Origin: Acanthopleura granulata
Taxonomy: Eukaryota; Mollusca; Polyplacophora; Chitonida; Chitonidae
Length of the DNA: 64,000 bases
Direction of reading: 5' to 3'
Assembly (NCBI GenBank): GCA_016165875.1
Contig: JABBOT010000002.1
Location: 37,351,868-37,415,867 of the forward strand
The notes under the pieces are model-generated. The model was not told the DNA's origin. It did no database searches and was given only the letters and a program-made list of their open reading frames with translations. This document shows, piece after piece, positions 11,990-24,337 of the stretch (its first letter is position 1; the number at the start of each line of letters is the position of its first letter). A program made the translations under genes and the position numbers.

Positions 11990-12393
11990 TATGGACAGTT
12001 TGAGATTAGAAGTGACATTAGCCAGAATTAAGGCTGGTTTGGCCAGACTATGTGCTCGTTCATTAATATGTGCCCCAGAGTAATCAGGAACCCAAGCGAA
12101 ACAAATATCAAGACCTACAAAGCATGGAGAGGACAGAAAAACTACTTCGTATTGGACAGGACACCATTTTGTTCATGTAAATGAAGTCATTGAGTGTAAA
12201 GCATTGAGAGAGACTGTGAATACAACAGCTCTTGATGTCTTAAATCCGAAATAAAGAGCAGAGCGTTTAGAATTGCGTATAGTTCTGCTGAATATACCGT
12301 CAGGTTATTCGACAATCTAAGAGCTTTTTCATACCGCAATTCTGGTACGCAAACAAGCACCAACCTTAACCGTCCTAAGGCACTTATAATCAT
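11990..12393 (-). pseudogene. RNase H domain of the LINE, decayed
   Basis: 'TVYSAELYAILNALLFI' near 12,240-12,300 fits the AELxAIxxAL motif of LINE RNase H. 'FAWVPDYSGAHINERAHSLA' near 12,040-12,100 fits the WVPxHxGixGNExAD motif, with D/Y and H substitutions at positions that are usually His and Asp. At least one frame change lies between the two parts. Activity is not expected. Confidence 0.85.
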
Positions 12394-12499
12394 CCGTATA
12401 AATTTGCGTGTACAAACAGTTGTTTTTGATTTATTCGTTAGAAATCACATAAATATGTTAAGGATTGTATGACTTCTGGACGGGAGAGTGCAAGTCCGT

Positions 12500-13430
12500 G
12501 GATACAGATGGTAGCTGGACCTATCAGGGAGGAGATGGCAGGACACATTCCTTCTGTACAATCCCGATATTGACCCCAGCACTCAGCAAAATATCCTGAG
12601 CACAAATGTTGAAAGGCTGTGACTTTTTATTGGCATTATAGTGACAATTAGAAAATGACGAAAATACCGAACTAATTGAATTATATGCAGAGCTTTCTAA
12701 CTTCGTTCCAAACTTTGCTGTACACTCCTGCTCAAATTCCAGGATAGAGAAATTATCATTAATGGCCAGATAATCAAATAAAATATTATCAAAACTGTGG
12801 AGTTGTTCTTGTTGTTCTTTGTGTTTTGTAAAATCAGAATCAAAGTTGACAGAGCTTGAAAAGTATGCAAAACTTTCCACCAGCAAATTACATGTATCAA
12901 AGTCACCAACACAGGATGAATTATCAGATATCAAGGTAGAAATACTATTCGACTTCTTAGCACCACTTGTTGCTTTTACCTGTGCCTATACACTCTTTGG
13001 TGGTGTTGAACTGGTAATGCTAGAGCAGTACTTTCGCCGGTATGCTTTCTGGGCTTGTTTGATTGGACGCTGAGCAATAACCTTACATTTACGATCAAAA
13101 ACGATATCATTGAACAAACAGGTACGGGACGCTCTGCTCTTAGCTGTCTTACACTGACGTATGGCGTCAGCACACTCAGTCGTCCACCATGGAACTAAGG
13201 ACTTCGGCCAGCTCCTGATGACTTGGCAATAGAAACACTAATTGCGGAGTTGACAGCGTCTACAATGTTGTCAGTAAACTGATCAGTATTATCAGAAACA
13301 ACAGATTCATCATACGTCGACAAGCGCTCGCTGGCGTGGATATTCCACTCATTTCTTTGTATTTTCCACCTAGGCTGGTTACCTATATCATTATAATGTG
13401 ATGATACACCGGATGAATCAAACACAGGGT
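12500..13430 (-). pseudogene. Endonuclease-RT linker of the LINE; RT core missing
   Basis: Minus-strand frames give 'RWKIQRNEWNIHASERL' and, near 13,190, 'VPWWTTECADAI', a linker signature (WWxxEC) of I-like LINEs. Then follows a segment with 'LVESFAYFSSSVNFDSDF', where these elements usually have the Ala/Phe-rich pre-RT helix. The sequence then runs towards RNase H without the NYRPI, PQGxxLSP or YADD-type motifs, so most of reverse transcriptase appears deleted or unrecognisable. Confidence 0.75.
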
Positions 13431-14080
13431 AGTGATCACTTCCACTGGTTCAATACAATCCATATACCATGGAAACCCAGGACATAATCCGTTGGAGCAC
13501 AATTAAATCAAGGGCAGATAACTTATCCCAGCTGATGTCGAGACTTGTTCCACCTCCGTCATTTAACATAACTAAATCATTAACTTCGATAAAATTTTCA
13601 ACTGAACCATTGGTATCAGTTCATGAGCTACCCAATAACACATTATGCGCATTAAAATCACCACATATAATCTTAGGGCCCTTGGCAGTAGATACAATGG
13701 CACTCAGCTCAGAAATATTTAGTCTTTTACAAGCATTGTACAGATTTACTGCATTCACATACCGTCCATCTTTAAGAGAAATTTAAAATCCCTGGGCTTC
13801 CATACTACGAAATTTTGGGAAGCAAATATCCGAGAATGAAATACCACTTTTCATTAACATAGCCAACCGACCTCTGGACATACCAAGTCAGTCCTTTTCA
13901 TGACATTACCTGGAAAGGTAAAGTTACACTTCGCTTTAAGAAATGTTTCTTGGAGACAAAAACACCATGCTTAACATTTAGAACAGCTTGGAAAACTTTA
14001 AATTCTCGGCCATGGTCAATCAAAGACTGGATATTTTGATGCATCATACAGAAAGCCATCGCGATATAAACACACCGATT
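13430..14080 (-). pseudogene. APE-type endonuclease domain of the LINE, decayed
   Basis: The minus-strand translation near 13,630-13,750 contains 'KGPKIICGDFNAHNVLLGS', the GDFNAH motif typical of LINE APE endonucleases. Near 13,430 it contains 'GSDHYPVF', the terminal SDHxPV motif. An N-terminal stretch 'MMHQNIQSLIDHGREFK' near 14,030 matches the start of such domains. In-frame stops follow LLGS and occur upstream, so the domain cannot be expressed whole. Confidence 0.88.
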
Positions 14081-14406
14081 TTTAGATTTCTATTATAATG
14101 CATTATTTACAGGCGGTTTTCCTTTGCGTTAATAGAGCCACAAGCTCCGTGGGGACAACCGTCTCACTACAGCACAGTTAGCACTGCTAGCTCTTAGCGG
14201 CTTTAGCACAATGAAATGAAATTTCTGTCATCATTACCACAACATTTGCGAGGGTAACATCCGAACAGTAGTCAGTCTGGATAGCTATATCGTTGTCAGT
14301 CTGTACGCCAATAGAATAAGTTCGTGGTTTGGGTTTAGACATTTAGACATTCTCAAGGCTTCTAGGTGCCTGGGAAGAATTTACATCGCTTTGACCGAAC
14401 TGTACA

Positions 14407-14490
14407 TCACATGTTCTCAGACAACAACCATTGCATGGAAATCATTGTTGGTTTGAAGGAAGATGGTAAAAAACAGCAAGCACTTCATGC
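14407..14490 (+). repeat. Module M, copy 1, right part
   Basis: Continues M after the LINE: 'tcacatgttctcagacaac' then 'ggaaatcattgttgg' and 'gaagatggtaaaaaacag', matching 36,930-37,000 and 49,925-49,990. Confidence 0.8.
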
Positions 14491-14869
14491 TATGAAAACA
14501 TTGGCAAAAATGTTTAGTTTATCTCTTGCTGCCATTATGTAAGAAAAGTATCGACCAGTACACAGTGCAAAACCACATGAAAGTAAATAATGAAATAATG
14601 ATATTTAGTCGTTCCTTTGTGCCGTCAATGAGAACTTTACACTAAACAAAAACGGTCTGGTATTTGGAAGGGAAAGTCGCGCATAGCGATTCTCTTTTGA
14701 ATCAAAGGAAATGGACCTTTCCCCACAAGTTATAGACACTGCCATCATCATTCTACAGATATCTGTTCTGTTGCTTATTTTAAGTTATAGCACGTTCCTT
14801 CAACTTAATTTCCTCAAAAACATATGAAGCGTAAGGTGACAAGCAGTTCACAGAACATTAGACACATTA

Positions 14870-15400
14870 AGGAGCCTTCAAATAAAATCCACCTTATGAA
14901 GAGTTCCAGAAGCTGCGTAAATCGAACTGGGTGTTCTTGTGATATTCATTCTGAACATATTAGAAATTTCTGTTATTAAATAACCCAGATGTCTACAATA
15001 TTGCAAGACAAGAATTCTAAGGGCTTCTTTGCATCCGGACACATTGTAGTACATAGCCTGGCTTTTGACGTCATCCACGAATACATCTTTGAAGACATCC
15101 AGTCTAATTATGTAGGCCTGATCGTGAAATATCAATGGATGAGAATGCCGAGCTCCTTTTCTTAGCTCAAAAACAGACACATCTCACTTTCAAGTAGGCC
15201 TACATACGTCACATGGCAAGAAGTTATTACCTACTGCTTACCTTCACGGAATAAAGCGACAAAAGCCATTCCCGGTTACAGTCAAAGTAAAATGTTTAAC
15301 AGCTGTGGGCAATCCTGATTACCAATACGGAGAAAACATATAATTCAATAAATTGTGATATGAGATCGGTAATAGTCCACCTCGTTTTCGGAAAGTAAAC
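14870..15400 (+). repeat. Module R, copy 1
   Basis: Aligns by eye with 51.13-51.65 and 57.85-58.38 kb: 'tcaaataaaatccacctta', 'aatcgaactgggtgttctt', 'ttaaataacccagatgtct' and 'gacatccagtctaatt'. It lies between M and S, as in the other copies. The 100-codon minus-strand frame here is not conserved as a frame in the other two. Confidence 0.75.
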
Positions 15401-15980
15401 AACCTACAAAACAATAACAAAAAATATTTAATTGATTGTTTTTTAATCTTTACTCAAGAATCTTGCATTTGCACGATGGTGACCAATTTAATGCGCAGAA
15501 GAAAATGACCTCAGACAAATTACTGAATAAATTTTGAACATGTGGCGCATAGTTCCGTATTATTGGAGGACATAGCGCAAACTTTTTTCACCCAAGGTAA
15601 CACCGTACACAGGGATCCTCACTCGCCAATGGCAGCAGTCGCTTAACAGACGTGAAACTTCCGATGTACATGTGACATGTCACATCCATTTTAAGAACGT
15701 AAATTTTCCCGTGTAATAATTATTCCCAGAGCTAAAAAGGTTATTTTTAAAAACGCGAATCTTCCAATCTAATTGCAATTTTAAGACTATGAACCTCTAA
15801 CGCAACAGTCATTGTAAAAACTGTATTTCATTGGTGTACATGAGGCGGTTTGGGGGAAGTAGGTATTATCAACAACACAGTTGTAGTGTATCGGTCAATA
15901 CGTATTACACTTGCACAGGTGTAAAGATTCAGGATGTCGTATTTGACTTTAGGCTATATGGATTCTAGAAAGTAGACAAG
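15400..15980. other. Spacer between R and S, unassigned
   Basis: No gene or motif recognised. Partial similarity to the corresponding R-S spacer at 51.7-52.4 kb is possible but not convincing by eye. Confidence 0.3.
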
Positions 15981-17020
15981 GGTCCTTGTACATGTGCCAA
16001 GACACTGATGTATGTATGAAGCATCAGTCTGTACCACAGACGGCAGAATGAATATCCACAGACACAACCGTAAGGGTTAATAAAAAATCATTTGCTAAAA
16101 TAATTGGGGCTTGACATTACTGGGAAGTATATTTGCATAATGTAATGACGTACAGACGTGTGCATGTTTGGGTAGGATTTCATCAGAATGAGAAGACGAG
16201 CGCCACTTTGACACCCAAACATACTAACACAAGAAGGTCACTCACCTCTCCATACACATCACTGGATCAGAGCGGTGGGATACGTCTTCAGTCTCAGGGC
16301 ACAGCTTGGGAGGGCAGATTTGTAAATGAATGCCATCTCACCAATCCCTGTGCCAGTATATATGAAGTAAGTGAATGGGAGTTTGGTCACATTCAGCATG
16401 ATGAATACACAATATACATGGGATTTTGGAGACAGATTATGGAAAGCTATGATGTCACAGTCACCGAGCCGATTAGCCTAAAACCATTGCAGTTTCCAGT
16501 CAGAAATTGTTGAGTACGACAAAGCATAGGTTGATCAGTGTGTCGGTGTGCTTTTAGAGAACATCGTGGTAACTATATTTCCAGGCTAATGTGTGAGATT
16601 AACAACTCGATATTGAGTGACGGTTCGAGACATTATCGCTGTGCTTTTTATGAGCTTGCATACAAATTGCTTACTTACGACATGCACTGTAATGACTTAA
16701 TATTTAAAAATCACTACTGTGTATATATTATTATACCGGTACAAAAGGATTAGACCCATAATTCCCTAGGGGAAGGATTTACAGGTGCTATAGAATTAAT
16801 ATGGAAAGGATACATAATTCATAAGGCCATTGTGAGGATACATTATGTCATGTGAAGCCGTAAAGATCGTTGTTGTGTTTGGGAGCTCTGCGTACGCGTA
16901 GTTATACACCACGGCTAGCAAGTGAAGGAGAGGGTGTCTACGTTACTGAGTGTTCTAGGTGTGAAAAGTAGATATTCTAAAGTATATACACCGTTCCTCA
17001 AACCATAAAATTTCTGGAAA
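15980..17020 (+). repeat. Module S, copy 1
   Basis: Matches 52.38-53.63 kb over most of its length and 59.6-60.36 plus 60.94-61.03 kb in part. Shared words include 'cagacggcagaatgaatat', 'gcgccactttgacaccca', 'gatttacaggtgctatag' and 'acaccgttcctcaaac'. A 126-codon plus-strand frame (16,133-16,513) crosses it. Copy 2 has a 10-base length difference inside that frame, so the frame is not conserved and the module is read as non-coding. Confidence 0.82.
16085..16181 (+). promoter_or_regulatory. Highly conserved S core with octamer and CRE-like sites, copy 1
   Basis: 97 bases differ from 52,487-52,583 at only two positions, although the surrounding module is clearly more diverged. The core contains the POU octamer ATTTGCAT (16,131-16,138), then 'taatgacgtac', a CRE-like half, then 'gtgcatgtttgggtagg'. 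A regulatory role is inference; recent gene conversion would also explain the identity. Confidence 0.5.
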
Positions 17021-17590
17021 ATTTCCGGAAAAAGTCTGTGTCTTTTAGGTAAATACTTATTGGTTCCTCCAAATAGTTCATCTTTGTCATACCGGAGAGT
17101 ATTTATGTATGTTTAGCAGGCTTACCACAAGCACATAAAGACGAATGCATTGGACAGTCTTTAACCAGAAGCCTTGTAGGAATGCTACTCAGTTGATAGG
17201 CGACAGTTTAGCATTCCTTTCAGTCATCGGGTCTTGAAGCATTGAACATTGATATTATTGAAATAAAATACAGTTCGAAGGAACAAGACTGGTGCTGTCC
17301 CACAAAATGCCTCTGTGGTTTGCTGGATTTATGGTTTTTGTCACCCGCTAAAGTTCACGTCCTCATGAATGGAACCTGGGTGTGAAATTTGTTGATTGTC
17401 AGCTATTGCAGTATAATTCAGACGAGACTAAGAATTTCCAAAGCAGAAACAGGGTGGGTTTCGCAGATAAGCGGCCTGGGATGCGAGTCGAAAACCAGAA
17501 ATCCAAGCTCTGCCGGAATGTTTCCACCTGTCATGAAGAAAGTTGTGTGGGTAGATCAAGGCCTATTGAAATGCGGTCATCTCTCACTGT
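17020..17590. other. Spacer between S and T, unassigned
   Basis: No recognised gene. Two overlapping open frames near 17.4-17.6 kb lack any motif. Confidence 0.3.
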
Positions 17591-18060
17591 CTAGGACATT
17601 GGATGTTCAAGGCTCTTATCTCCGGTGAATGTAAGGAGGATGACACGTGTCAGCAGACAAGTCTCCGGCAATAACAGGGCCACGTACGGTGAATTACGTG
17701 ACCAAGGTTATACAGAATGATCACAGGCTATTATATGACGCTATTGACCGACCATCAGTATATAGGTCATTTAAGCTGCTATGTGGAATCGGACATCATG
17801 CGACTTAATTTATATATAATACTAGGGTTATACAGCTAAAGTTTCGTGTATGAGAAGATGGATTAAAATTATTATTGTTATTACATTTTCTATACGTTTG
17901 CTCACACAGTAAGCTGTATGAGCCTGTTAGATCAATCAATGCCCATACTTCAAAATAGTTAAAAATTTGAAACATATTTATTTAATATCGCTGTAAACGC
18001 AGGCACAGAATAATATAAACGTTGCAAACCACCTGTTATCCATGCTATGGATTTTCGGTT
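17590..18060 (+). repeat. Module T, copy 1
   Basis: Matches 22,315-22,700: 'gacacgtgtcagcagacaag', 'aataacagggccacgtacgg', 'gaattacgtgaccaaggtta' and 'gtttcgtgtatgagaagat'. It starts the first of two adjacent T-A-U-C blocks. Confidence 0.8.
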
Positions 18061-18139
18061 CGATGGAACATGTTTATATCCATGGTACAAGTTACACTGC
18101 TTTAACACGGTGGAATAAAACTAACTTGGTGGAATATGA

Positions 18140-19260
18140 TTTCCTCAGCGAGCAGCGTCGAAACGCCCTGAAGGGATTTCGATATATTCAAAAATTGTAG
18201 TACAAAATATCTCCAATAGCCTGGATGGACGACAAAAAGTACACGCTGACATGCAAATATGGTAGTACGGAAAAAAAACATTAAAGTAATAAACTGTAAC
18301 GATGAATTCCCTCATGTACATAAATAATAAACTAAACGCATTTATAGAATTCTTTATTCGCACAACAAAAATACCATCAGTTTCTGTCTTGAATCAACGT
18401 AATGTCTTTCTCATATATGTAAACAGGTTTGATCAAATTTCGCTCTTGAGAACAGGAAAAAAATACTGGTCTTATATGACAACATTCCCTTTCCTTTACA
18501 ACGGTTTGTTGACTGGCTGCTTTCATTGCTTCCAAACACAACATTTAATAAGAAACTTAACACGATATTGAATTTATCTCAACCTTGAATATTCCATAAT
18601 ATAAACACTATTGATCATATCACAGTCAAAAATCGGTTTGCCTAATGTAGTCTTCCGATTGCCCGATTTTCGTCTCTTCATAGGAGCTGCACAAGGATGA
18701 TTGCTAAAATCTGTGGCCAAGTCGATCGATATGTCAATATGAGTTAAAATGATTGATGGATATCCGTTTATGTTGGCTATTTTTTAATAATGAAATTATT
18801 TCATCGACAAAAAAGTGGTGCCCCTCGTATTCAGACAGAAGACTTATTTTCAGCTGGTGAAATGAAACGAGAAGATAAGTAGTCATGGTTGAATTAGATA
18901 TTGGTGTTTTTATGATCTGTAATAGCCGTCTTTTTTAGTTGTGTATCTCATTTTAATACATCATTTTATCACTAAATTTTTAACAGTCAGATGTGATGGT
19001 CTGTTCAAAAGACCAGTGTGAAAACAGTGTTTTGCGTGTGTCCACTTATATGGAGTTTGCGGATCGTTAAAATCAGGCCTTCTCTACTTATTCTGTGTTG
19101 CACTTGGAATCAATATATCTATGTCGGTCGGTTTAGTGCTGACTTCAGATGGGAAGGATCCCTTGTCGGCAGATGAGAAATGGTGTCCTTGGTACTTTAG
19201 AGTGCGTTTAACAAACAGGGTGTAAGTCATGTCAAGCGCAATTGCCATGACAATACATAC
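18140..19260 (+). repeat. Module A, copy 1
   Basis: Landmarks: 'gatgaattccctcatgtac', 'tttgatcaaatttcgctctt', 'cattccctttcctttacaa', 'gatcgatatgtcaatatgag', 'tttcatcgacaaaaaagtg', 'ggttgaattagatattggtg' and 'atctgtaatagccg'. Recurs at 22.7-24.3, 33.4-34.1, 43.5-43.7 (partial), 54.6-55.1 and 62.4-62.9 kb. No conserved reading frame seen. Confidence 0.82.
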
Positions 19261-19980
19261 TGTAGAGATATGTCGCCAGTGTAGTTGGCGGCACACTACA
19301 ATTAATTTCTCATTTACTTACATGTTAACGTTTGGCCTCCCAGCACTGTCCCTAAATCGGCAAGCCCTAAGCCTCCAGGGCCTGGTAGTTCTTGTCCCTG
19401 AGAAAACTCCAGTGAAATTCCTGATATGGCATGACCGATGAATTTTTCGCAAATTTGACAAACAGCTGACAGGGGTCAAGCCCACCCAGTGACAGATCAG
19501 TGAGCCCTGACTTATCACTGCTTTTGCTGTGTGTGTGCATCCGCCATTTTCTGAAAAATACACAAATGTATTCCTGGAATGAAACGTTGAAGCCTGTCCT
19601 ACAAAATAATACCACTCATTAGGCAGAAAAAATAAAAACGGGTAGCCCACGGGACCAAAAGAAAATATCTCTAAAATAGAAATGATGTGCCTTCGTCCTC
19701 CAGCCCCGGAAGCATTAATTGTGGTGCGCCGCCAGTTAGGTTTGCCGAAACGTTACATCCTCTTCGTAAAGCGGGTCCCAGACCGATTACCAGCCTTCTC
19801 TCAATGATAGATCCTCTGGACTTCCCTGATACGTGGTTAAATTTGTTATACAATATGTGTAGCGGGTAAAGTAGGCCAGCTAAAAGTATTTGTTGGACGG
19901 ACGGTGTGAGCGTTTACTAAAAAATATGATTTTTTTTCTGTTTTATTCTCTCCCTTCAGATCTTTAGGAGGCTGTTTTGC
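19260..19980. other. Unassigned sequence between A and U
   Basis: Two overlapping minus-strand frames and one plus-strand frame cover 19.3-19.9 kb, with somewhat higher GC than the surroundings. None has a motif I recognise and no second copy was seen in the window, so it may be an insertion specific to this copy. Confidence 0.35.
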
Positions 19981-21080
19981 GAATTTCTTGCTAATTATAT
20001 TGTAACAATGCGACGGGGCATTTACTGAAGGGGAAGTCATAAACACATGCAGGTGCCAGTCCCCCAGTGTAACTTCAGCATGTAATGGCACCGAGCACGT
20101 CCGACCCTGGACCTAAATATCTTTGGCTGATTTCAGATGTCTATGAACCTATATCCATCATATCACTTGTATGTATTTATTACATTTCTCCGTAGCTCAT
20201 GTTAAGCAATAAAATGTAAAACCAATGGCAGGTATCTAACTCTCGATTTAGAGCGCAAGCTAGACTGCAAGCCGCGCATGTTACTTGGGGGCCATGGAGC
20301 TCAGCACATCGAAAGTAATATTTCCTTTTATAAAAATATGATTGCGTGACCCAAGATGATACTTGGAAATAGTTTACAACCTTCTCTAACTTGATATCAT
20401 ATATGCATATATATAATTTTTACTAACGTATTTCTATTTTTATGATAATGGAAATTGTCGTCCGCAAACTGATGACATCTGCTTTTGGCCTCACTTTTGT
20501 CCTCCCGTAATACAATACGTATGAATCAGAACTCTGCAATTTTTCGCATGCCTCTTGTATAGAAATTTTAGCTAAGATTTCAATGGTTTCTTGCTTCTTT
20601 CTGAGTAAAAACAATTACGCATCACTACCACACCACATGTGAGACAGCAAGGGTTCCACTTAATCCCGACGGTGAACAAAACAAATCGCACTTGGCTCAT
20701 GTTGACGTCGTTAAAAATGGCTTAAAATTAAATTATTGTCCGAGTACAAAATGAAAAAGAGAAACGAGTTTATGCACAGAGAGCTGTGCTAGGCTAACGG
20801 TGTCAGGAAAGAATGTTAGAAGTTTCTCGGGAAATGGCCGTCAGTAGGAGGGAAAAAGCGAAAAACAGGAAAGACATCACCACCACCTCCTCCCTCCAAA
20901 ACAACAAAAACTAAACACTATGCGCAACATTTTGCTTAGTTTGAGAAATCCCGTCATGTGTGAAAGAACGTTGTGACAGAGTTGCCTCATATTAAATGCA
21001 TTTGACAGTTTGCTGCAATGTTTTGATTCGTTAATTAATTCACAGGGATTACAATTAGCGACATACATCAATGAATAATC
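19980..21080 (+). repeat. Module U, copy 1
   Basis: Matches 25.05-25.86 kb: 'gcaggtgccagtcccccag', 'ctctaacttgatatcatat', 'atttctatttttatgataat', 'gatgacatctgcttttggcc' and 'agaaatcccgtcatgtgtg'. Confidence 0.72.
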
Positions 21081-21099
21081 CATATTGATAATGGAAATG

Positions 21100-22315
21100 A
21101 CTGCTCCCTTCGTTGACCTTAGACTTTGACCTATAAGATCTTATTTCTTGTGTGTGCCCTGCTTTTAGTTCAGTGCCTTTCCACGGAAAACGACTTTAAT
21201 GGCCCAGTCCTCTTGTAAAGATTTATCTCAGCTCAGTGTTGTGAGACGTGTGGAATTTCCACACTTCTGGTCACGAATCAAGCCCATGGATATAAAAAGA
21301 CTATTTCACATCAGAAAAGTGCATATTATTCCAAATACATGCCAAGGAATAGAATGTGAACACAAGTACCGCAAGCTTTGGGAAATTAGATACGGCAATT
21401 AAAAGCCTCGGCTTTCTTCAACGAACAAAACTAGATCTACGCAGATGTTTTGAGGCATTGTCTAATAAACATCGAATTTTTACAGAATACATTTACAGGA
21501 TGATAAATGATCGTGATTCTGCAGCAAATGACATGTTTTGCAAAATAGTCTTGTGCCGAGCGCGAGTTGCACGACGTCCTAGGGTATGCCATCCCTCGCT
21601 AATGAATCTTCTCCCTAATAAGTTTATTACATCATCACCGATGAGATTATTTCCAGTCTCCCGAGAAAACGGTTTTATGTAATCTGAAACGTCGTCCAGT
21701 CTTTAAACTTTGGATAAATGTGCTTAATTACACTGACTAAACTGAAACCTATCAGTAACCGAAATGGGCCTTTCAAGATAGTTCTCAAATTTAACAATTG
21801 TCTCTCCCTTTGAGTGTTATCTCAAGATAACAGTTTGAATGATAACAGCTTGGGTACGGTGTGGAATTTATGGAACGACTTCTAGAATTCAGCGTCGTGT
21901 CTTGACAAACTCAATAACCAGCTCAGATCTTATCAGCGTATCAGTAACTCTGGTTTTCTATGGTGTGTAAGCTAACCCAAGTCCCACACCCATATCCTTC
22001 CTTGTGACCCACAAGAGGTTGTTTCTATGCACACTTGAGTGCGGCCATAAATATCCCAAACCGTCACCGGTATGTTTCCTGGTCTCTCAATAAAAGACAT
22101 GAAACTGGTCTGAGATGGCCGGAGTCAATCGACGACTGACCAGGACGCTATCGACCGGCACAGACCACCAGCAACCTTAACGCGGCTGACTACTTTGATC
22201 ATTTGCGAAAACTGTCAAACGAATTCTTTAGGCACAGGTTCACTCTAGATTATTCAAACCGAAAAACACATTTCCATTCCACGCCATCCAGCTGTCAAAC
22301 GTGAACACAGGACTA
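21100..22315 (+). repeat. Module C, copy 2
   Basis: Starts near 'gaccttagactttgacct' and runs through 'cagctcagtgttgtgagacg', 'cgcagatgttttgaggcatt', 'atctcaagataacagtttga' and 'ctgagatggccggagtcaat' to 'ccagctgtcaaacgtgaac'. It is one of four direct C copies. The two open frames near 21.2-21.7 kb are not conserved between copies. Confidence 0.85.
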
Positions 22316-22700
22316 TTTTCAAGGCTTTCACCCTTAGCCAATGTAAAGAGCATGGCACGTGTCAGCCGACAAGTCCCTCACGATAACAGGGCCAACTACG
22401 GGGAATTACGTGTCTTGGGTTACATTTGGGTATAGATAGACGGGCTATTTTTACACGGCTTCATACCGGTGGCCGGCCATCATCGGGTAGCTATCGGTAT
22501 TTATGGGACTAAATTTTAATACATTACCATGTTTACATGGCTTAGGTTTCGTGTATGAGAATACGGATTATGATAGCTAACTTTCTAAACGTTCCACAGA
22601 CAAATCATTGTCTAGGGTTCAAAATAACTATAATATATGCAGGGCTGTAAATACAAGTATGAAACGATTTAAATTTGCAAACCCTGTTTTATCCTTTTTA
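22315..22700 (+). repeat. Module T, copy 2
   Basis: Follows C directly and repeats 17,590-18,060: 'ggcacgtgtcagccgacaag', 'gataacagggccaactacgg' and 'gaattacgtgtcttgggtt'. It marks the junction between two adjacent large repeat units. Confidence 0.8.
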
Positions 22701-24337
22701 TTAATTTTCGGGTGGGCGCAACATATTTTTCTTAGTGCTTAGAGTGATGTGCCTTTTGAAATTGCTATTTAGTTCAGCGTTATTGTAGGTCATGATTTGG
22801 GAATTGCATGACTTCTCTCATTTATTTAATTCATTTTCAACAGGATGGATAGTTCAATAAAACATTCGCGGAAGATTTCCACTAATCTATGGTAAGCCTT
22901 AATCATAGAAATTACACGAAATATGACTAATACAGTCGAGTATGGCTTCCTCTCACTAAAATATTCCAGTTAAAGAATTTTAATTTTAAAATCAGATTCC
23001 CATTGATTGTTCCGATATTTCTTTACTCAGCATAAGAACTGACACCCAAAATCATTAGATGAGGCGATTTGATGTCGCAGCCAAAGTATTGTGTTGTGTT
23101 TTAAAAGCAGGTGATTGGCCATGTGCTTCAGCGGTTCTACATGGCGACTCGGAGAGAGCTGTCCAGTACAATTTTATTCCCAGTGTTGAATTCCATCTGA
23201 ATTTTGACAATATTTTTCTGTCAAACTTGTGGCTTACATCTTTCTTTTTATATATGTATATGTGGTGGCAGTCTTTATGTTAACTTTAATTTCCCAGATT
23301 TAGTAACTCGCTATTATCAAGCAATATTCTGACTGGGTGACACACAGCACACCTTGAAATAAGAACGCTTGTGGCAGTATAAAAATATCTTTAAAACAGT
23401 AAATTGTATCGATAAATTCCCCTATGTGCATAAGTAATAAACTAAGCATATTAATAAAATTCTTCACTTGCAAAACCGAAAACTCAACTGTGATCAGCTC
23501 CAGTTTTGGAACAGCGTAATGCCTGTCTTTTTATGTACATAAGTTTGATGAAATGTCGCTCTTGAGAATGGGAAACAACTACTAGTCTTCTGGAACAACA
23601 TTCCCTTCCCTTTGCTTCAAAACACATTACAATAGTTAATTTGTATAAGTACTGGATATTCAGGTTTCATAACACTGTTTAGGGTATCGCATGTAGAAAG
23701 CGGATTGCTTAATTTAATCTCCTGATTACCTTGTTATCAGCCCTTCAAGCGCGTTAGAAGAGAACGATACCTAAATCTGTTGGCTTATGACCTGCCAACG
23801 CCAACTTGATGGATATGTCATTATGAGTTAAAATGATTTATTCTTATTTGTTTACTGGCTATTTGGGAATACTGAAATCACTTGATCGACACAAAAAAAA
23901 CTGCACCGTGTAGCTAGGAAGAATATCCATATTTTTCAGCTTATGAAATGAAGCGAAAGGATAATTGGCCATGGTTGAATTAGCTGTTGGTGTTTTTAGG
24001 ATCTGTAATAGCCCCATTCTTTTTAAGTGTTTTTTTAATGTGTTTGAAAATGACCCTCTACAGCTTTTTCGCGTGCGTACTTATATTAGAGTTCGTGGAA
24101 AGCTATAACAATGCACTCGCTAGATATAGTATTTTATGCTCTTTGGTGCTCTTTACTTGCTCTAATAGGTATCTGCAAATAATATGACTGTCGGTTTAGC
24201 GCTGATTTTAGAAGGGAAGAATCCCTTTCAGGTGGATAGGAAATAGTGCCATTGACCGATGTGAACCAACCTGCTCTCAGTGACAGACCTACTGAACTTA
24301 CCCGATACGCGATTAAAGTCGGTATATAAGACGTGCA
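22700..24337 (+). repeat. Module A, copy 2
   Basis: Repeats copy 1: 'gataaattcccctatgtgc', 'gaaatgtcgctcttgagaa', 'ggatatgtcattatgagtta', 'ggttgaattagctgttggtg' and 'atctgtaatagcc'. The 3' end is interrupted by a SINE inserted at 'gcctgcgattta'. Confidence 0.82.

Larger units (their letters stand above)
11479..14406 (-). mobile_element. Degenerate non-LTR retrotransposon (APE + RNase H type) with 13-bp target duplication
   Basis: On the minus strand, in order from high to low coordinates, are a possible ORF1 end, an APE-type endonuclease, the endonuclease-RT linker, an RNase H domain and a cysteine-containing C-terminal segment. Frames are broken by stops and shifts, and the catalytic core of reverse transcriptase is not visible, so an internal deletion is likely. 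The 13 bases 'tcacatgttctca' flank it at 11,466-11,478 and 14,407-14,419. Four intact M copies have (variants of) this site once, which fixes both boundaries. APE plus RNase H points to the I-like group of LINEs; the family is not assigned further. Confidence 0.9.

Noticed and set aside
16133..16513. 126-codon plus-strand open frame in module S
   Set aside because: Copy 2 has a 10-base length difference and stops in the same frame; copy 3 has stops too.
19318..19853. Overlapping 82-, 110- and 60-codon minus-strand frames with higher GC
   Set aside because: No recognisable domain and no second copy in the window; noted only as a possible insertion between A and U.
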